Origin: Rosellinia necatrix
Taxonomy: Eukaryota > Ascomycota > Sordariomycetes > Xylariales > Xylariaceae
Direction of reading: 5' to 3'
DNA: 64,000 nucleotides
Assembly (NCBI GenBank): GCA_021209875.1
Contig: JAGYVD010000004.1
Coordinates: forward strand, 2,232,001 to 2,296,000
Shown here: positions 36,514 through 47,698 of the stretch, in pieces
Position numbering within the stretch: position 1 is the stretch's first letter
Layout: each line of letters begins with the position of its first letter
Position numbers and translations under genes: made by a program
Notes under the pieces: generated by a model
What the model was told of the DNA's origin: nothing
Databases searched by the model: none
What the model saw: the letters and a program-made list of their open reading frames with translations, nothing else

Positions 36514-39182
36514 CATGATACCAACCCCAGTAGCGTAGTTCGATGGCGAACGGCACCTGCCGCCGCCCTTGTCGTCTTACTGCTTATGTCCGTCATGGTA
36601 TAACCGGGTTTCTTGAGAGGTCATCCAGACCAGACCACGGGATTACGTGCGTGTCGAGAATACCGAGCCACACAGCTCCCTTCGATCCTCTCTCGCCAAC
36701 CCTGGGGTTGGGGAAAGGGGTGGGAGCGGGGAGGGGGCCAAGATCTCCCTGAGCGGTCAGCCAGGCGAACCCCTTCACCCGTGTACCAGCCAATATGCTC
36801 AATGTGCTATGTCGCCGTAGTGTATGTAGTGTATGCCCAGCATCCCCACGCAGGACTGGAATGTGCGAGCGGTGACGCAGCATGGTAACTATAGCTCGTC
36901 GTTATCGACTATAGGCGACCAAAGAGATCTCGCCCCCGCCCTGGGGTATCGAAGCTCATCGAAACGGTAATCCGGAAGATCAAACACCTCTGACAACGGC
37001 ATCATATCCCGAACGCGAGGGGTGGGGAAGGAGGGAGGGAGCCATTAGGGTAGAGTGAATGACGACGGCGACTCGAGTGTCTTCTTCGACAGCGACGAGT
37101 TGCATGACATGCCCAAGATGCAATGCCGTATCTCTGTAACGGCCTCATAGTACGGGAACGCGACATACGTCCACGGCAAGTGAAGCCGCCGCGGTGACAC
37201 GTAAGGCCCAAGCCACCATCGTGAAGCGGCCCTCGTTGCACCGCAGACCCCGCAATCGACCGAGCGGTCAGAAGCGCTCGAGTTCTCGCCGGAACTTTGG
37301 GGTTGTGCTCTGAAATCGAAGCTTCCGTACGCTACCTATGTAAGTCGTGACAGGGGACCAGGGACGGCGGAAGAGCGCACGCACACCAGTTCTCGCTCGC
37401 GTCGACATTCCCGATCTACCTACGTGCCTCCATTCCCACGCCCATCTGGAGCACCGCCATTCCAGAGCACACCGCACGGACACTCAATAAATAAGTAGCC
37501 TAACGCTCACCACCTGGGCTGCCTACCGATGTACATACCCCTTATAAGGCAGTGAGATGCCAATTCACCCGACATCACATCACAACGCTTGCGCCGACAG
37601 ACGGATGGAAGCGAAATCTGTAGATAACGGATGGGATACGGGGGGGGGGGTTAGCTATGGAGGCAACCAATTCGCAAAACCGCCCTCCTGAGCGCATCGC
37701 CTCCAGGGCGCATGCAAGAGACAGCGCGCGTGCGGACAGACAGTTACCGGCGTAGCAGAGGGCGTTACCTACGTATGATAGCCACAGGGCGCAGGGGTCA
37801 TGCGAGCACTCTATCACATAAATATCCAACGTATCGCTAACCCCCCACCACCCTGGCTACAGGCTCGTTGGCCCATAGGCGACGGCCGATTGCAAGTATC
37901 GTCGCAGAAAATAGCCCCCTGCAGCGTATATCGTTTCTTCGCTCCAGCCGTCTGCTACCTCGGCCAGCGATGGCATATACAGCGTTTTAGAAATGGGCTC
38001 CTTCGCCGGCTAGTTATAATAGAACGCATCTTACCGAGGGCGGCGCACTAGTAACAATAAGGTCGAAGCGAAATAGAGTAAACGACTACGAAGTAAATCG
38101 CGCTGTCCGTACGGACCCTTGCAGGATAGGGAGTTTGCTTCATATCATAACGCTACATTTGCTTCTGTGCTGCCCAAAGATTGCCATTCACAGTTCTGTA
38201 TCATGGGTAATATATGCCATACGGGACCACCGGTGTCGACAGCTCATCCGACATATGCCGCCCGACGATGACAGCATAGGGAGAGACAAGAGAGGCGAGT
38301 AAGAAAAACTCGGGATCCGTTTTTGGATATCCTCACAACCCGAGAAAACACAACGACATACCTATGGCTCCCTTCCAAGGCACAACTTGCATAGCGGTCG
38401 GTATATTTCCGCGGCGCGAAAACCATTTAACGAGTCACCGAGAGAACCAGGAACCCGCCAATAGGCTTCTCTTTCATACCGATGCCTAACCTACTACCGA
38501 ATAAATTCCTGCTCCGTTTAGAGTTAATGGTCAGTAGTTATCTAGGCCGTGCGAGATGCCACGAGCGCCGTGATAAGCCCGACCAGTGAGTGGGCTTTTT
38601 GACAACGAGGTATAAGACACGATAATTATTCAATCACGAGCATGCAGCCCAATAGGACGGAGACAGTTCTACAACATTTGGGTAGACTGAAACGGCACCC
38701 CACGCTAGACCAAAAAGTCAGGCGAACGAAGATCAACCGCTAGAGGTATATACAACATAGAGGGCGAGGTCTGTTGATTGGCCGACAAAAGACAGAGATC
38801 GCCACGGGGCCTCGCTCGGCGCATTTACAGCTCCTTCGGCCCAGCCCACGCGCTCGATCAGGCAAGTTGTATCTAACCGCTCCTCTGTAGCTTTTATTAA
38901 GGGGAGAAGGAGGTAGGGGTTGTGGGTGTATCCTACTCACTCCCTTCTTTCCCCGCCCGAAAAACCCGGCCTCCGGAGATCGGCCGGTGATCTTAACTAC
39001 AAGCAATTAGGTCCGGTACCTTCCCGTCCCGGAAGGGCTCATCTGATACCGCTCTTTCTTTTTCTTTTTTTCCTTCTCTCTCAAGGAAAATGCAAAACGC
39101 TATATCCTTTCGTGGGCATGATAGGAGGCGATCTACCGCTACGCGATAATAGTCTGTAGAGAAGTAAAGGGGGTGAGTGTGA

Positions 39183-39210
39183 TTGGGGGAGGGGGGGAGG
39201 GGGGGGGGCG
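39183..39210 (+). repeat. G-rich run, possible G-quadruplex
   Basis: Several G tracts of 5-10 bases in about 28 bases, 17 bases past the stop of the Zn2Cys6 gene. On that gene's strand it is a C-rich 3' flank. Confidence 0.6.
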
Positions 39211-39226
39211 GCAGGGTTGGCTCTCT

Positions 39227-41736
39227 TTATATCCCGATAGTCGAGGTATCCCAGGAGAGGAGGTGCGGGTCGTCCCAGAAGGACCAGAGCCGCCAGTCGT
39301 CGCCGGTCATGTCGGTATCGTAGCCGGCGAAGGGGTCCGGCGCGGACGACGGGTCGGAGGATTGTTCCTGCGACTGCTCTGCGCCACCACCACCACCACC
39401 ACCGCCGCCGCCGCCGCCGCCGCCGCCACCTCCCTTTTCCAATGCTGCACCACCACTACAATTCCTAGCCGCGGTCGCGGTCGCCGAGCGTAGGAGTCCG
39501 GGGTAAGCCGAGGCGGCTGCAGCGGCAGCGGTGCCCCCTCCGTGGGCCCTGACGCCCGGGTCGCGGTCGCCCGCGCCGCCGCCGCCGTCGAGGCAGCGGC
39601 ACTGGTCCTCGCGGGCGGCGCCGCGGATGCCGCCGAGCGGGGCGTAGGTGACGGAGTTGACCATGTCGGGGTACTCGCAGCGGCAGCGGCTGATGGTCTC
39701 GGCATAGCTGCGGAGGAGGCGGTCGTAGAGGTTTTGGGCGGCGCCGACGACCTGCACCCACTCGGCGCCCAGGGGCCACAGGCGGGCGGCGGCCTCGAGG
39801 TCCGCGAGGTTCTCGGCGCCCAGCCGCCGCCGCAACTCGCGCTCCGCGGGCCGGTGCAGGTGCGGGAACGTGACGGCATACCGGTTCATCAGCGCCGCTG
39901 TGAACACGCAGAGCGCCGTGAACGGCGTATGCAGCGCCGTCCCGAGCCCCGCCAGGTCCCGCATGATGTATGAGATCTGCGCCGCCGCCTCGAACAGCTC
40001 GTCCGTGTTCCGCCGCCACCACCCCGCCGGCGCCTCCTCCGGGTAGAACGGCGGGTCGATCGGCCCCCGCGGCTCGCGCTCCGCGATCGGTAGGAGCGGG
40101 ATGTATTCCCGCCGTAGAAAGATCACGCTGTTGTTTATTATTATTATTATTGCGTACTCAATATTGGGATTTCGGTTTTATTGGGGGTGATAGTAAAGGG
40201 GGTAAGTAAGTAAGTAGGCAAGGAGGGGAGGATTCACTCACCAGAGGTAGTAGAGCAGATTAATATAGGCAAATACCTCGCCCTGCCTGAAGTGGACATG
40301 CGTCGCCACCTTAGTCTCGGGATACCGCAGCCTCGGGTCCTGGTCCTCTCTCCAGCGCAGCAGCTGCTCCCTTAGCTTGGCCCACTGGGAGGTCGGGTTC
40401 CAGGGGCAGTGCTCCGGCTCGGTCATGCGCGGCTGCTTGCGGCCGCCGTCGACGATCCAGCTGTGCAGCTTGTGCCAGATGTCGAGGCCGCGCACGAGGA
40501 TGCAGAAGTGGAAGCCCGGGGTGGACATCTGCTTGCGGAGCGCGGGGTCGCGCACGAGGTCCTCGAAGCTGGGGGGGCACGCGCGCGGCTCCGTCCCGAA
40601 GACGAACTCCTCCTCGCTCTGCGGCATGCGCACTTCGATGTCCTCGGGCTTCATCATCGCCGGCCGCTGCTTGCCGCAGCTCAGCAACTTGTCGATGGCG
40701 AAGTACGTCCACATGGTCCGAATCTCCACCTCGGACAAGACGGGCGTGGCCGACGCCCCCCTCGAGGCGTCCCGCTCGCTCGTCTCGGTCTTAGTCGCGC
40801 GATACACCTGCGCCATCCGGGCCGCGATGCCCGCGTACATCCACGCGCTGTACCCGACGCCCTCCCCCCACTCGTACAGCGCCATGATGAGGAAGCACTG
40901 GATCAGGCTGAGGCTCGGCGGCGCCGTGATGCGCGACTGCAGCTCCCGCGTGAGCAGCGCCGCGTGCTCGCCCCGCCGCGCGTCCGCCGACGGCCCCAGG
41001 TAGCGGCAGCTCACGGCGAGGATCGCCACGAGCCGCAGCTTCTCGTCCGGCGGCACGTCGCTCGACACCCGCTCCAGGTCCGACGGGTGGAGGAACCCGC
41101 ACTCGGGGAACTGGACCCGCAGCGTGGCGATGGCCTGCGTGAAGACGTTCGCGTCGATGCTGGCGAAGTGGCTGGTGAGCTCGTCGCTCGCGCACGTTGC
41201 TGCTGCTGCTGCCGCCGCCGCGCTGGTCGTTGTGTCGCCGCCCCGCCTCTTCTTCACCGCCACCACCACCGCCGCGGCCGCCGCTGTCGATGCCGTCGAC
41301 GCCGGTGCCGACGCCGGCTTGGTCAGACCGGGAGACGCTAGCGAGGCTGCCCGCCTCCTCGGGGTTCGCGGCGTGCGAGGACCGCGTGAGAGGGCGGTGG
41401 CGGCGGCGGTGGACGTGAGGACGCAGGTGTCGGAGTTGCCGCTCCGCAGGCACCCGCGGCACGGCGAGTCGCCCGTGTGGTGACACTTCACCTTGGATCT
41501 CCTTTTCGTCGTGAGCAGATTAGCGACCGCCCCTGCTGGCTCGTATATGCTGACCGGGAATGGCCATCCTGGGGACAACTCGCGGCATACCTGCACCTAA
41601 GACCCAATCAGTACATCGGGAAAAATAAAATAAAATAAAATAAACCCCCCAAAAAAAGACAAAAATAAAAACAAAAATAAAAATCCAAGCACGGAAGATC
41701 GTAATCTTACCTTTCACAAGCTACTGCTGTCCGCAT
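39227..41736 (-). CDS. Zn2Cys6 transcription factor with fungal middle homology region
   Basis: A nuclear DNA-binding regulator; its targets are unknown. Four exons on the minus strand: 41711-41736, 41591-41596 (6 nt), 40242-41501 and 39227-40127, totalling 730 residues. The spliced zinc cluster reads VACERCRRSKVKC followed by PCRGC and TC, spacing Cx2Cx6Cx7Cx2Cx8C at residues 7, 10, 17, 25, 28 and 37. Without the 6-nt exon the second cysteine is missing. A Ser/Thr/Ala linker and basic patch (VKKRRGG) lead to the fungal_trans-type region (QFPECGFLHPSDL, ALYEWGEGVGYSAWMYAGIAARMAQVY). The last intron restores LLYYLCVIFLRREYIPLLP. Poly-Ala, a run of 18 Gly and a Gln/Ser/Asp-rich tail end it. The acceptor before exon 3 is AAAAG, weaker than usual. 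Confidence 0.88.
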
Positions 41737-43499
41737 CTTGAGAATATCACAGCCCGCGACGCCGTGTATATCGAGAGGAATTGGATGCGTCGTGGTTCCA
41801 GGGGCTCAAAGCCGAATGACATTCCCGAACCCACCCCCCGACTTTCCCGATACCGGAAGACCAGCACCCCCCTTCCCTTTCCCGCGCTACTCCCTATAAG
41901 TTCGTACCCTAGGCTCTTATTCATACTTATAAACGTCCGGTTGATAATCAGTTACACATACACGGCCAATTTCCTCCCGACTACGGCGGCCTTATCTTGT
42001 CAGGACGGTGCCCGGCCCGTGAACATGACTTAATCGATCCAACTAACTAAACAAAGCGCAAGTTGTGGATCATGTCACGGCTAGGAGGGCCATTATTATA
42101 TAGTCTCCAGAGGATGCCATGCCGATAAGAGAAAAGAAATACAGGAACAACAGAAGGCTCAGAAAATGGTGTGGGATTTACAATCTTGGTTCTGGGAGAC
42201 GGCAGGGATAGATCCGTAATGTAGAGCTTACATTCGCGGAAATCGTTGTTGGTAATAGAAGAAATAAGCATGATAAAGTGCCCCGGCATTTCAATCTAAA
42301 CACCGTGGTCGATTTTACTCTCGATAAAGTATGTGCATATGAGTAAACGAATAGGTGCCCTATCAATAGAACTTATACTGTCACATTTGGAAGTCTACTT
42401 CACAAACTCAATGTTGTCTCCCGTGGTTTGCGTGTGAATACCACGATACAACTAGAGGTCTAGCGATAATACTACAATATTACAATATTACACCATCACA
42501 GCCTAGCTACCGTATGGCAGGTTATGTATGTATCTTGTTTCTAGGGATTGGGGGTATGCGGGTTCTCTGTGCACGCGCCTGGGGGTCTAGATGGAGGTGG
42601 GCTTCTTTAGGAGAGGGCAATAGATGGCATTGGATCCTTCCCTCAAGGAGATTCATCTGCAAGGGCTTTTTTAAGCCATGGCAAATACGAAATCCTATCG
42701 TTCCTAGCAAATCTTGACATAGAAGTGGCATGATTCAGCGGTAGAGAGGTCAGCTTGGGGGGTATACACAACGAACTCAACTCATCACTAATGAGCAATA
42801 TGTGCCTCGGGCGAAGTCCACGGGGTTTCCGTTCCTCGCATGGCTATAATGCGGCAGGGGGCAAGCGAGTCTCGCCTGTCCGCCGCCATAGGGGCTGAGA
42901 GTTGCGAAGTGATTGATCGAACCGCCACCGCCGGTTTCGGAATCTCCCCCATGACAGCCCGTCGTGAACTGCTACACTAAATTCGCATATGTAGATGTGG
43001 ATAGTCAATTTCCTGCTATCACACCTCAGTAGGGCACTGTCATGCGTCCCTCTAAAGCATCGTCCAGTTATGCAGGGAGTCTGACTGACGCATCGTATTG
43101 TAGCACACAGGTGACTGGGCTTCTACACTCTCTGCCACCCCAAGTACCGTGCGATACCGAAGCTGAAGCCCTTAGAGATATCATGCGTTTATATTTACTA
43201 ATAGGGTTTTGAAGGTGGGCCGTGATCGCATTGGGTTGGATCGAAACCATCTGCAGGTTTTGGTCTCGGGGCCGTGTTACTTAGAAGGCCTGACAATAGC
43301 GGAATTATATCTCTGTTGAAGGTGAGTTTTGAAAGGATACTTCGTGGTATATGGACCATGTGCATTGTATAGACTTGTGATATTTTGGTTCATATTTAAG
43401 AACTATCTAGATTTTGCTCTCGATTGGTAGTCTATAATAGAATAAGTTGAAGTCTCATGAAAAAAAAAAAAAAAAAAGACTTCATCATGATACACTTAC
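41737..43499. other. Intergenic, TF promoter and GLO2 3' flank
   Basis: No supported gene in about 1.8 kb. It contains an A17 tract at 43461-43477. Confidence 0.5.
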
Positions 43500-44890
43500 T
43501 CACTTGAAGTTATTCTTCATTTCTCGCAGTGCAGCCATTACTTCCACAGGGTCTGTCTTACCAGTAGCCTTCTGGATCTCGGGATCCTAGGAAGAAGCCA
43601 CAGTTAGTTATCTAATTTCTGCAGACTGGCTTCCGATGAATACTATGAGACTTTACCTCTACTCTCATGAACACATTGTGTTGCTTGGTTATGGTTAGCT
43701 TATATGTTACTTGAGCCGGTCTCGAATCGAATACCTTTTCATCACCAATGGTGAACTTCCCTTGGGTCTCTTTATTATTCTCAGCAAACGACTGAAGATT
43801 TTTGACCGCCGCGCTATGTAGCACCGAGATACCGAACTTGACGTTGGCTTTGGTATATTCGTGACCGGGCTACGGTTATTAGCCCGGCTATTGCGCAATA
43901 GATGCTTACATGGGACATAGTATACGAAAGAGAGGAGGATGGGGAACAAACTCACGTAAACTTTGGTATCGTCCGGCAAAGAGGCGAGGGTCTTGTTTAA
44001 GGCAGTATGCATCTCCTCAGCGGTGCCCTCAAAGAACCTCCCGCAACCTATGAACACCGTGATGGCGGCTCAGTCACGACTCCATACATTATCACTAAAC
44101 CCCAGGTTTCTCTGCGGTAGGGACAGTGACACACTCACCACCATGGAACAAGGTGTCTCCGGTGAAGACGACCTTATCATCGCCATCTTGCATAAACCAG
44201 CAGATGCTATCTTGGGTATGGCACGGGGTATAATGTCCTTTCACAGCGATGTCACCAATGTTCCATGGATCGCCGTTGGCAGGCGTCTTGGTAACAGCTT
44301 CGCATTTCTGGCCGCCGACAATGGGAAGATCTGGCGTGCCGAGCTCGGCTAGCTGCTCGTAGTCATCCACGTTAGGTCTACCCAAAACAAGCCCAAGACG
44401 GAGGGCTACTGACCAACTTCTTGTTGCCGCCGGAGTGATCCCAGTGGCTATGAGCAGCATTAGTGGACAGTCCGGGTTAAAGAGAATAAAATCATAGTAG
44501 GGTTAACTTACTGGTGGGTGTTGATGATTGCTGTGAGATTGATCTTACCGGCTTGGATAGCCTCCTTTAGGATAGGGGCGACCCTGTCGAAGGAATGTCA
44601 GCCTGGCCAATGCGGATTAATGAACCCATCGTATGAACGTTCATACGATAAGCGGTAGTGAGTGAGTACACTTACTCTTCCGGATTCGCCGGGTCGATAA
44701 TCACAGCATCCTTGGACTTGTCGTCGATAACGAGATACGCATAGTTGTCACTCGTCCCCGTCCCTGTGGCAGCCTATCATTAATCTGATACATAGCTCGG
44801 GGCTGGCACTGACATGCACGCAGTCGGATGCACTCGGTAGGATGCACTCAGTAGGATGCACTCACACATAGGAATCGATTGGATATGCAT
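43500..44890 (-). CDS. glo2: Hydroxyacylglutathione hydrolase (glyoxalase II)
   Basis: Hydrolyses S-lactoylglutathione to lactate and glutathione, the second step of methylglyoxal detoxification. Eight exons on the minus strand: 44866-44890, 44676-44763, 44512-44583, 44414-44447, 44139-44352, 43956-44047, 43657-43869 and 43500-43586; 274 residues, normal for the family. It starts MHIQSIPMW and has the metal-binding NTHHHWDHSGGN, rebuilt over an intron. Next come HTQDS, FTGDTLFHGGCGRFFEGTAEEM (across another intron) and YPGHEYT, all metallo-beta-lactamase-fold landmarks. The C-terminal helical domain ends MAALREMKNNFK. No targeting peptide, so probably cytosolic. Exons of 25 and 34 nt and seven introns make it the most fragmented gene here. 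Confidence 0.93.
44628..44649. repeat. Perfect 22-bp palindrome
   Basis: The half ATCGTATGAAC is followed directly by its exact reverse complement, inside intron 2 (44584-44675) of the glyoxalase II gene. Confidence 0.9.
44822..44866. repeat. 14-bp tandem repeat at GLO2 exon 1/intron 1
   Basis: Three copies of GGATGCACTCGGTA-like units; the last includes the splice donor of intron 1. Confidence 0.75.
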
Positions 44891-45003
44891 GGCGCGCGAT
44901 AATGCGAGCTAAAGGATCGAGACCGGACGTTAGCCGCCTGAGCAAGCGAGGACCCTGAGGGTGAGGGACAGCTCAAGAGATGACGTTCAGCCCCTCCTCC
45001 GCA

Positions 45004-45037
45004 CCTATCCTCCATCCATCCATCCATCCATCCATCC
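45004..45037. repeat. (CCAT)n microsatellite
   Basis: About seven CCAT units in the presumed 5' region of the glyoxalase II gene. Confidence 0.9.
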
Positions 45038-45125
45038 GTACGTCTCCTGTCCGAGCGAGGGCCTCGACACCACACCACGGCAACTATACCACAGCGACTA
45101 ACCCTACCCAAATCATAATGCTTCC

Positions 45126-45168
45126 GACCTATCCGGGGTGACCTATCCGGGGTGACCTATCTGGGGTG
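45126..45168. repeat. 14-bp tandem repeat, three copies
   Basis: Copies of GACCTATCCGGGGT, the third with one change. Overlaps the end of a doubtful small ORF. Confidence 0.85.
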
Positions 45169-45434
45169 GCAAAGTTGGTGAACTCACAGTCGCGCTTGGG
45201 GATCTGAATTGCGTAGTCGTAGTCGCAGCCGTGGTCTTGGAAGCTAGAGACCTCGTAGTAGCCCTCACGAGGGAATTCATCGAGGGAAGGACCGCGGTGG
45301 TCATTTGGGGACCCCTCATTCGTCTTCCACGTTGGCCCGTTATGTTGCCGCGGGCCTGTCTCTGGCTGACAAATGGGGTTGTTGTCCTCGCACGACTTGG
45401 GGCAGCTGTGAGGTGCCTCGGGGTGACTTGTCAT
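45129..45434 (-). CDS. Doubtful small acidic protein
   Basis: An ATG-started frame of 101 residues with no recognised family. The N-terminal part has four cysteines and many Pro/Asn residues (CPKSCEDNNP). The second half is acidic and aromatic (GYYEVSSFQDHGCDYDYAI), which does not look like random sequence. A GTGAGT at about 45188-45193 could be a splice donor; with an acceptor near 45092 the protein would end a few residues later. The C-terminal residues as read otherwise come from a tandem repeat. No signal peptide. It may be a small gene or chance. Confidence 0.35.
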   Translation of the reverse strand: MTSHPEAPHSCPKSCEDNNPICQPETGPRQHNGPTWKTNEGSPNDHRGPSLDEFPREGYYEVSSFQDHGCDYDYAIQIPKRDCEFTNFATPDRSPRIGHPG

Positions 45435-46079
45435 GATGACGTCGACCGTTCGGTACGGACCGCGAGCATGGGATTCATAGGTACTCGCCAGCTGGTAGCA
45501 TTGAGACCTGGCCGGTGGTTTATGTACCTAGGTACTGAACAAATACCGGGCTTATTAAAGCCTGCCTGCCTACTACCTAACGTACCTACCTCATGCGCGA
45601 GGGGAAAAGGGACCATCGAAGAGGACCAATCTAGGGTATATTGGTTGAGATTACTACAGCATTGATACTGTCTGTGGTGGATCTATATCCAAGCTGAATA
45701 CGGTTTTGGGGGTGTGCTGCGTGAGGCCTCGACCGGCGTCTCCTGGTTACGACTCTGCTGGACCATGTGTCACGGACAAAGCGATGCTGTTTATTCATGG
45801 TCGGAATGAATCGTATGTATGCCGTTCGCCACGCCGCAATATCCTATATATCATTCACAAATATGATGCGCTCGGTGGAAAGTATGGCGGGGATACCAGG
45901 TATTTAGTTGTTGTGGGAAAATCGTCTCAATAAGGGAAGTATTACACGCAGGGGGGACGGAACCACGGTTGTTTTCGGTATCGACAGATACATTGGTGAA
46001 TCCGCGAGGCTGGCCAGGCGCACCGCGAGAACATAACAGCATGGCATCGACAACAATGGGGTTAAACCTCCTCTAACAG
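45435..46079. other. Intergenic downstream of LAS1
   Basis: No gene seen in 645 bases. TACCTA motifs near 45530-45590. Confidence 0.5.
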
Positions 46080-47698
46080 CTACACTACTCCTATCGGTTT
46101 CGGTGTCCATGTGCCTTGATACCGAGTCCAGCCAACTGACTGCATCGATATCTCGTCACATGTCGGAGTCGGCTGATCTACATGCTCTGCCTGGACATCC
46201 TCAAGTTCGTCTTTTAACGTTTGCAGCTCGACCCGAACGACCTCCAAATCCGTCACCCTTGGGAGGGGAGCACCTGGCGCTATACCCGACTGTATTTCGA
46301 AACCTCCGGCCAATATGGTGCGGGAAAGCTGGAGCGCTCGTAATATAACCGGTGGCTTTTCCGAGGATTCCGCGATGCAGGCTAGAGCTTGTAATAAAGA
46401 CGGCGCGTCCCACGAGCTCAGATGCTTTTCAAGGCCGGCCTTCGCGGTTTCGTCCTGCTCATTTAGGTATTTTACAAGTAAGTCCATCCGTGCGTCTGAC
46501 TGGTGGTTTGCTTCCGTGGAGTTCACCTTGTCTATTGGGATGAGGTCCTTCCAGTAGAAGTCCCAGATCCATGCAAGAGCATTGCTAGCGGCGGACCTGA
46601 GCTTTGCAAGCGATGGTAGTTGCTCATGGGTCGCTTGGTGTCTGAGCTCAACAAATGTCGCAGGTAGGCCGATAGTTTTTGCTATCGAATACATGCTCAT
46701 TTTGCGGAGCTTGTCTTGCTGCCCATCTAGCAAACCAGTGACAAACCTATGACGAGTACGATTAGTGGATCCATGAAATTCCCCAATCCAAGGGGCGGGT
46801 TTGAGTCGAGTTGAAAATGAGATGGTGTTTATCACATTCTTGGAGAGGCAATGGATGTAACATTAAGTTCGTGCGGATTCCCCTTTCTGGTACTTTGGCA
46901 CCAAGAGCGGGTCGCTCATATCCCAGGCTGCCATATTTCACCACTGGTCACCGATCGCACCGTGCCGAGGGTTATTGTGCTGCTACAGATCGAGGGACGC
47001 CATGGTTGCCACAAGCAAGCAGCTAACTAGTGGTCTGCGAAGGGAAGGAGAAGAATGCGGTTGGTAAGGAATGCGGTCAGACAAGAGAAGAAAAGCGTAA
47101 CACTAGAAGAACGCATTTTTTTTCTTGAAATTCCAAGAAGGATTGAAAAAAAAAAAAAAAAAAAGGGATGCAATTGGGAATAAACACACCGACTAAACGC
47201 AGCGGAGTAGGCGGCTCGGATAGCGTAGGAGGACGAATTAGCTCTGGTCCTGGACTCGTGGAGGTCACTGAGAATAGCAGCCGTCAAGAGAGCTGTCGAC
47301 TCGACCAAGTGGGGGCAACCGCCGCGTTGCATCCACATAGAAACACGTGAGACGGCTTGTTGTTGCCGCTTCTCGGCATCCAGAGCAAGGGCAAGGGCAT
47401 CGTGCGCACCGTCGGTATCATCTCCTCGGGGATCGTCAGCCGGAGGTGCCACTACAGCGATGACTACATACATAGGACGAGAGGTGGGGGAGGGAACGAG
47501 ATGCAGGGTGGCGGTATTATCCTACTCCCACCTAGGTTACTACTTACTACCATGAGGGATTGCTGTGGTCCTGCTAAGCTTGGCGCTGGCATGTGCGTAG
47601 GCGTAGGTGGATGGCGGTTCTGAAGGGGGATAAAATTGCTGACGAACCCGTGAGAGCTCTTCTTGGTCCCGCCAGGGCGTGTGGATATACTGGACCAT
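46080..47698 (-). CDS. las1: Las1-like pre-rRNA endonuclease
   Basis: Las1 cleaves ITS2 during 60S ribosome assembly, working with the kinase Grc3. Three exons on the minus strand: 47548-47698, 47190-47463 and 46080-46746, for 363 residues. The start [15 protein letters not shown] is typical. Exon 2 carries [23 protein letters not shown] and [14 protein letters not shown]. Exon 3 continues FVTGLLDG and [14 protein letters not shown], whose RHQATH is the RHxxxH catalytic HEPN motif. The C-terminus ends TPKPIGVV. Intron 2 is 443 nt, far longer than the others here, and holds an A/T18 tract. Intron 1 (GTAAGT to TATGTAG) is supported by frame; the exact codon at the join is less certain. The length is short compared with yeast Las1 but usual for filamentous fungi as far as I know. 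Confidence 0.9.

Larger units (their letters stand above)
32203..39226. other. Long gene-poor stretch with microsatellites
   Basis: No supported gene in 7 kb. Contents: T19 tract at 32392-32411; a 9-bp GATATAGCG repeat at 33157-33206; CA repeats near 33440; TG-rich run at 34274-34371; TAGGTAGG cluster at 35870-35910; GAC-triplet run at 36448-36513; a G-rich run at 39183-39210. Many short open frames are by-products of these repeats. A minus open frame at 36343-36576 is discussed as a finding. Confidence 0.5.
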
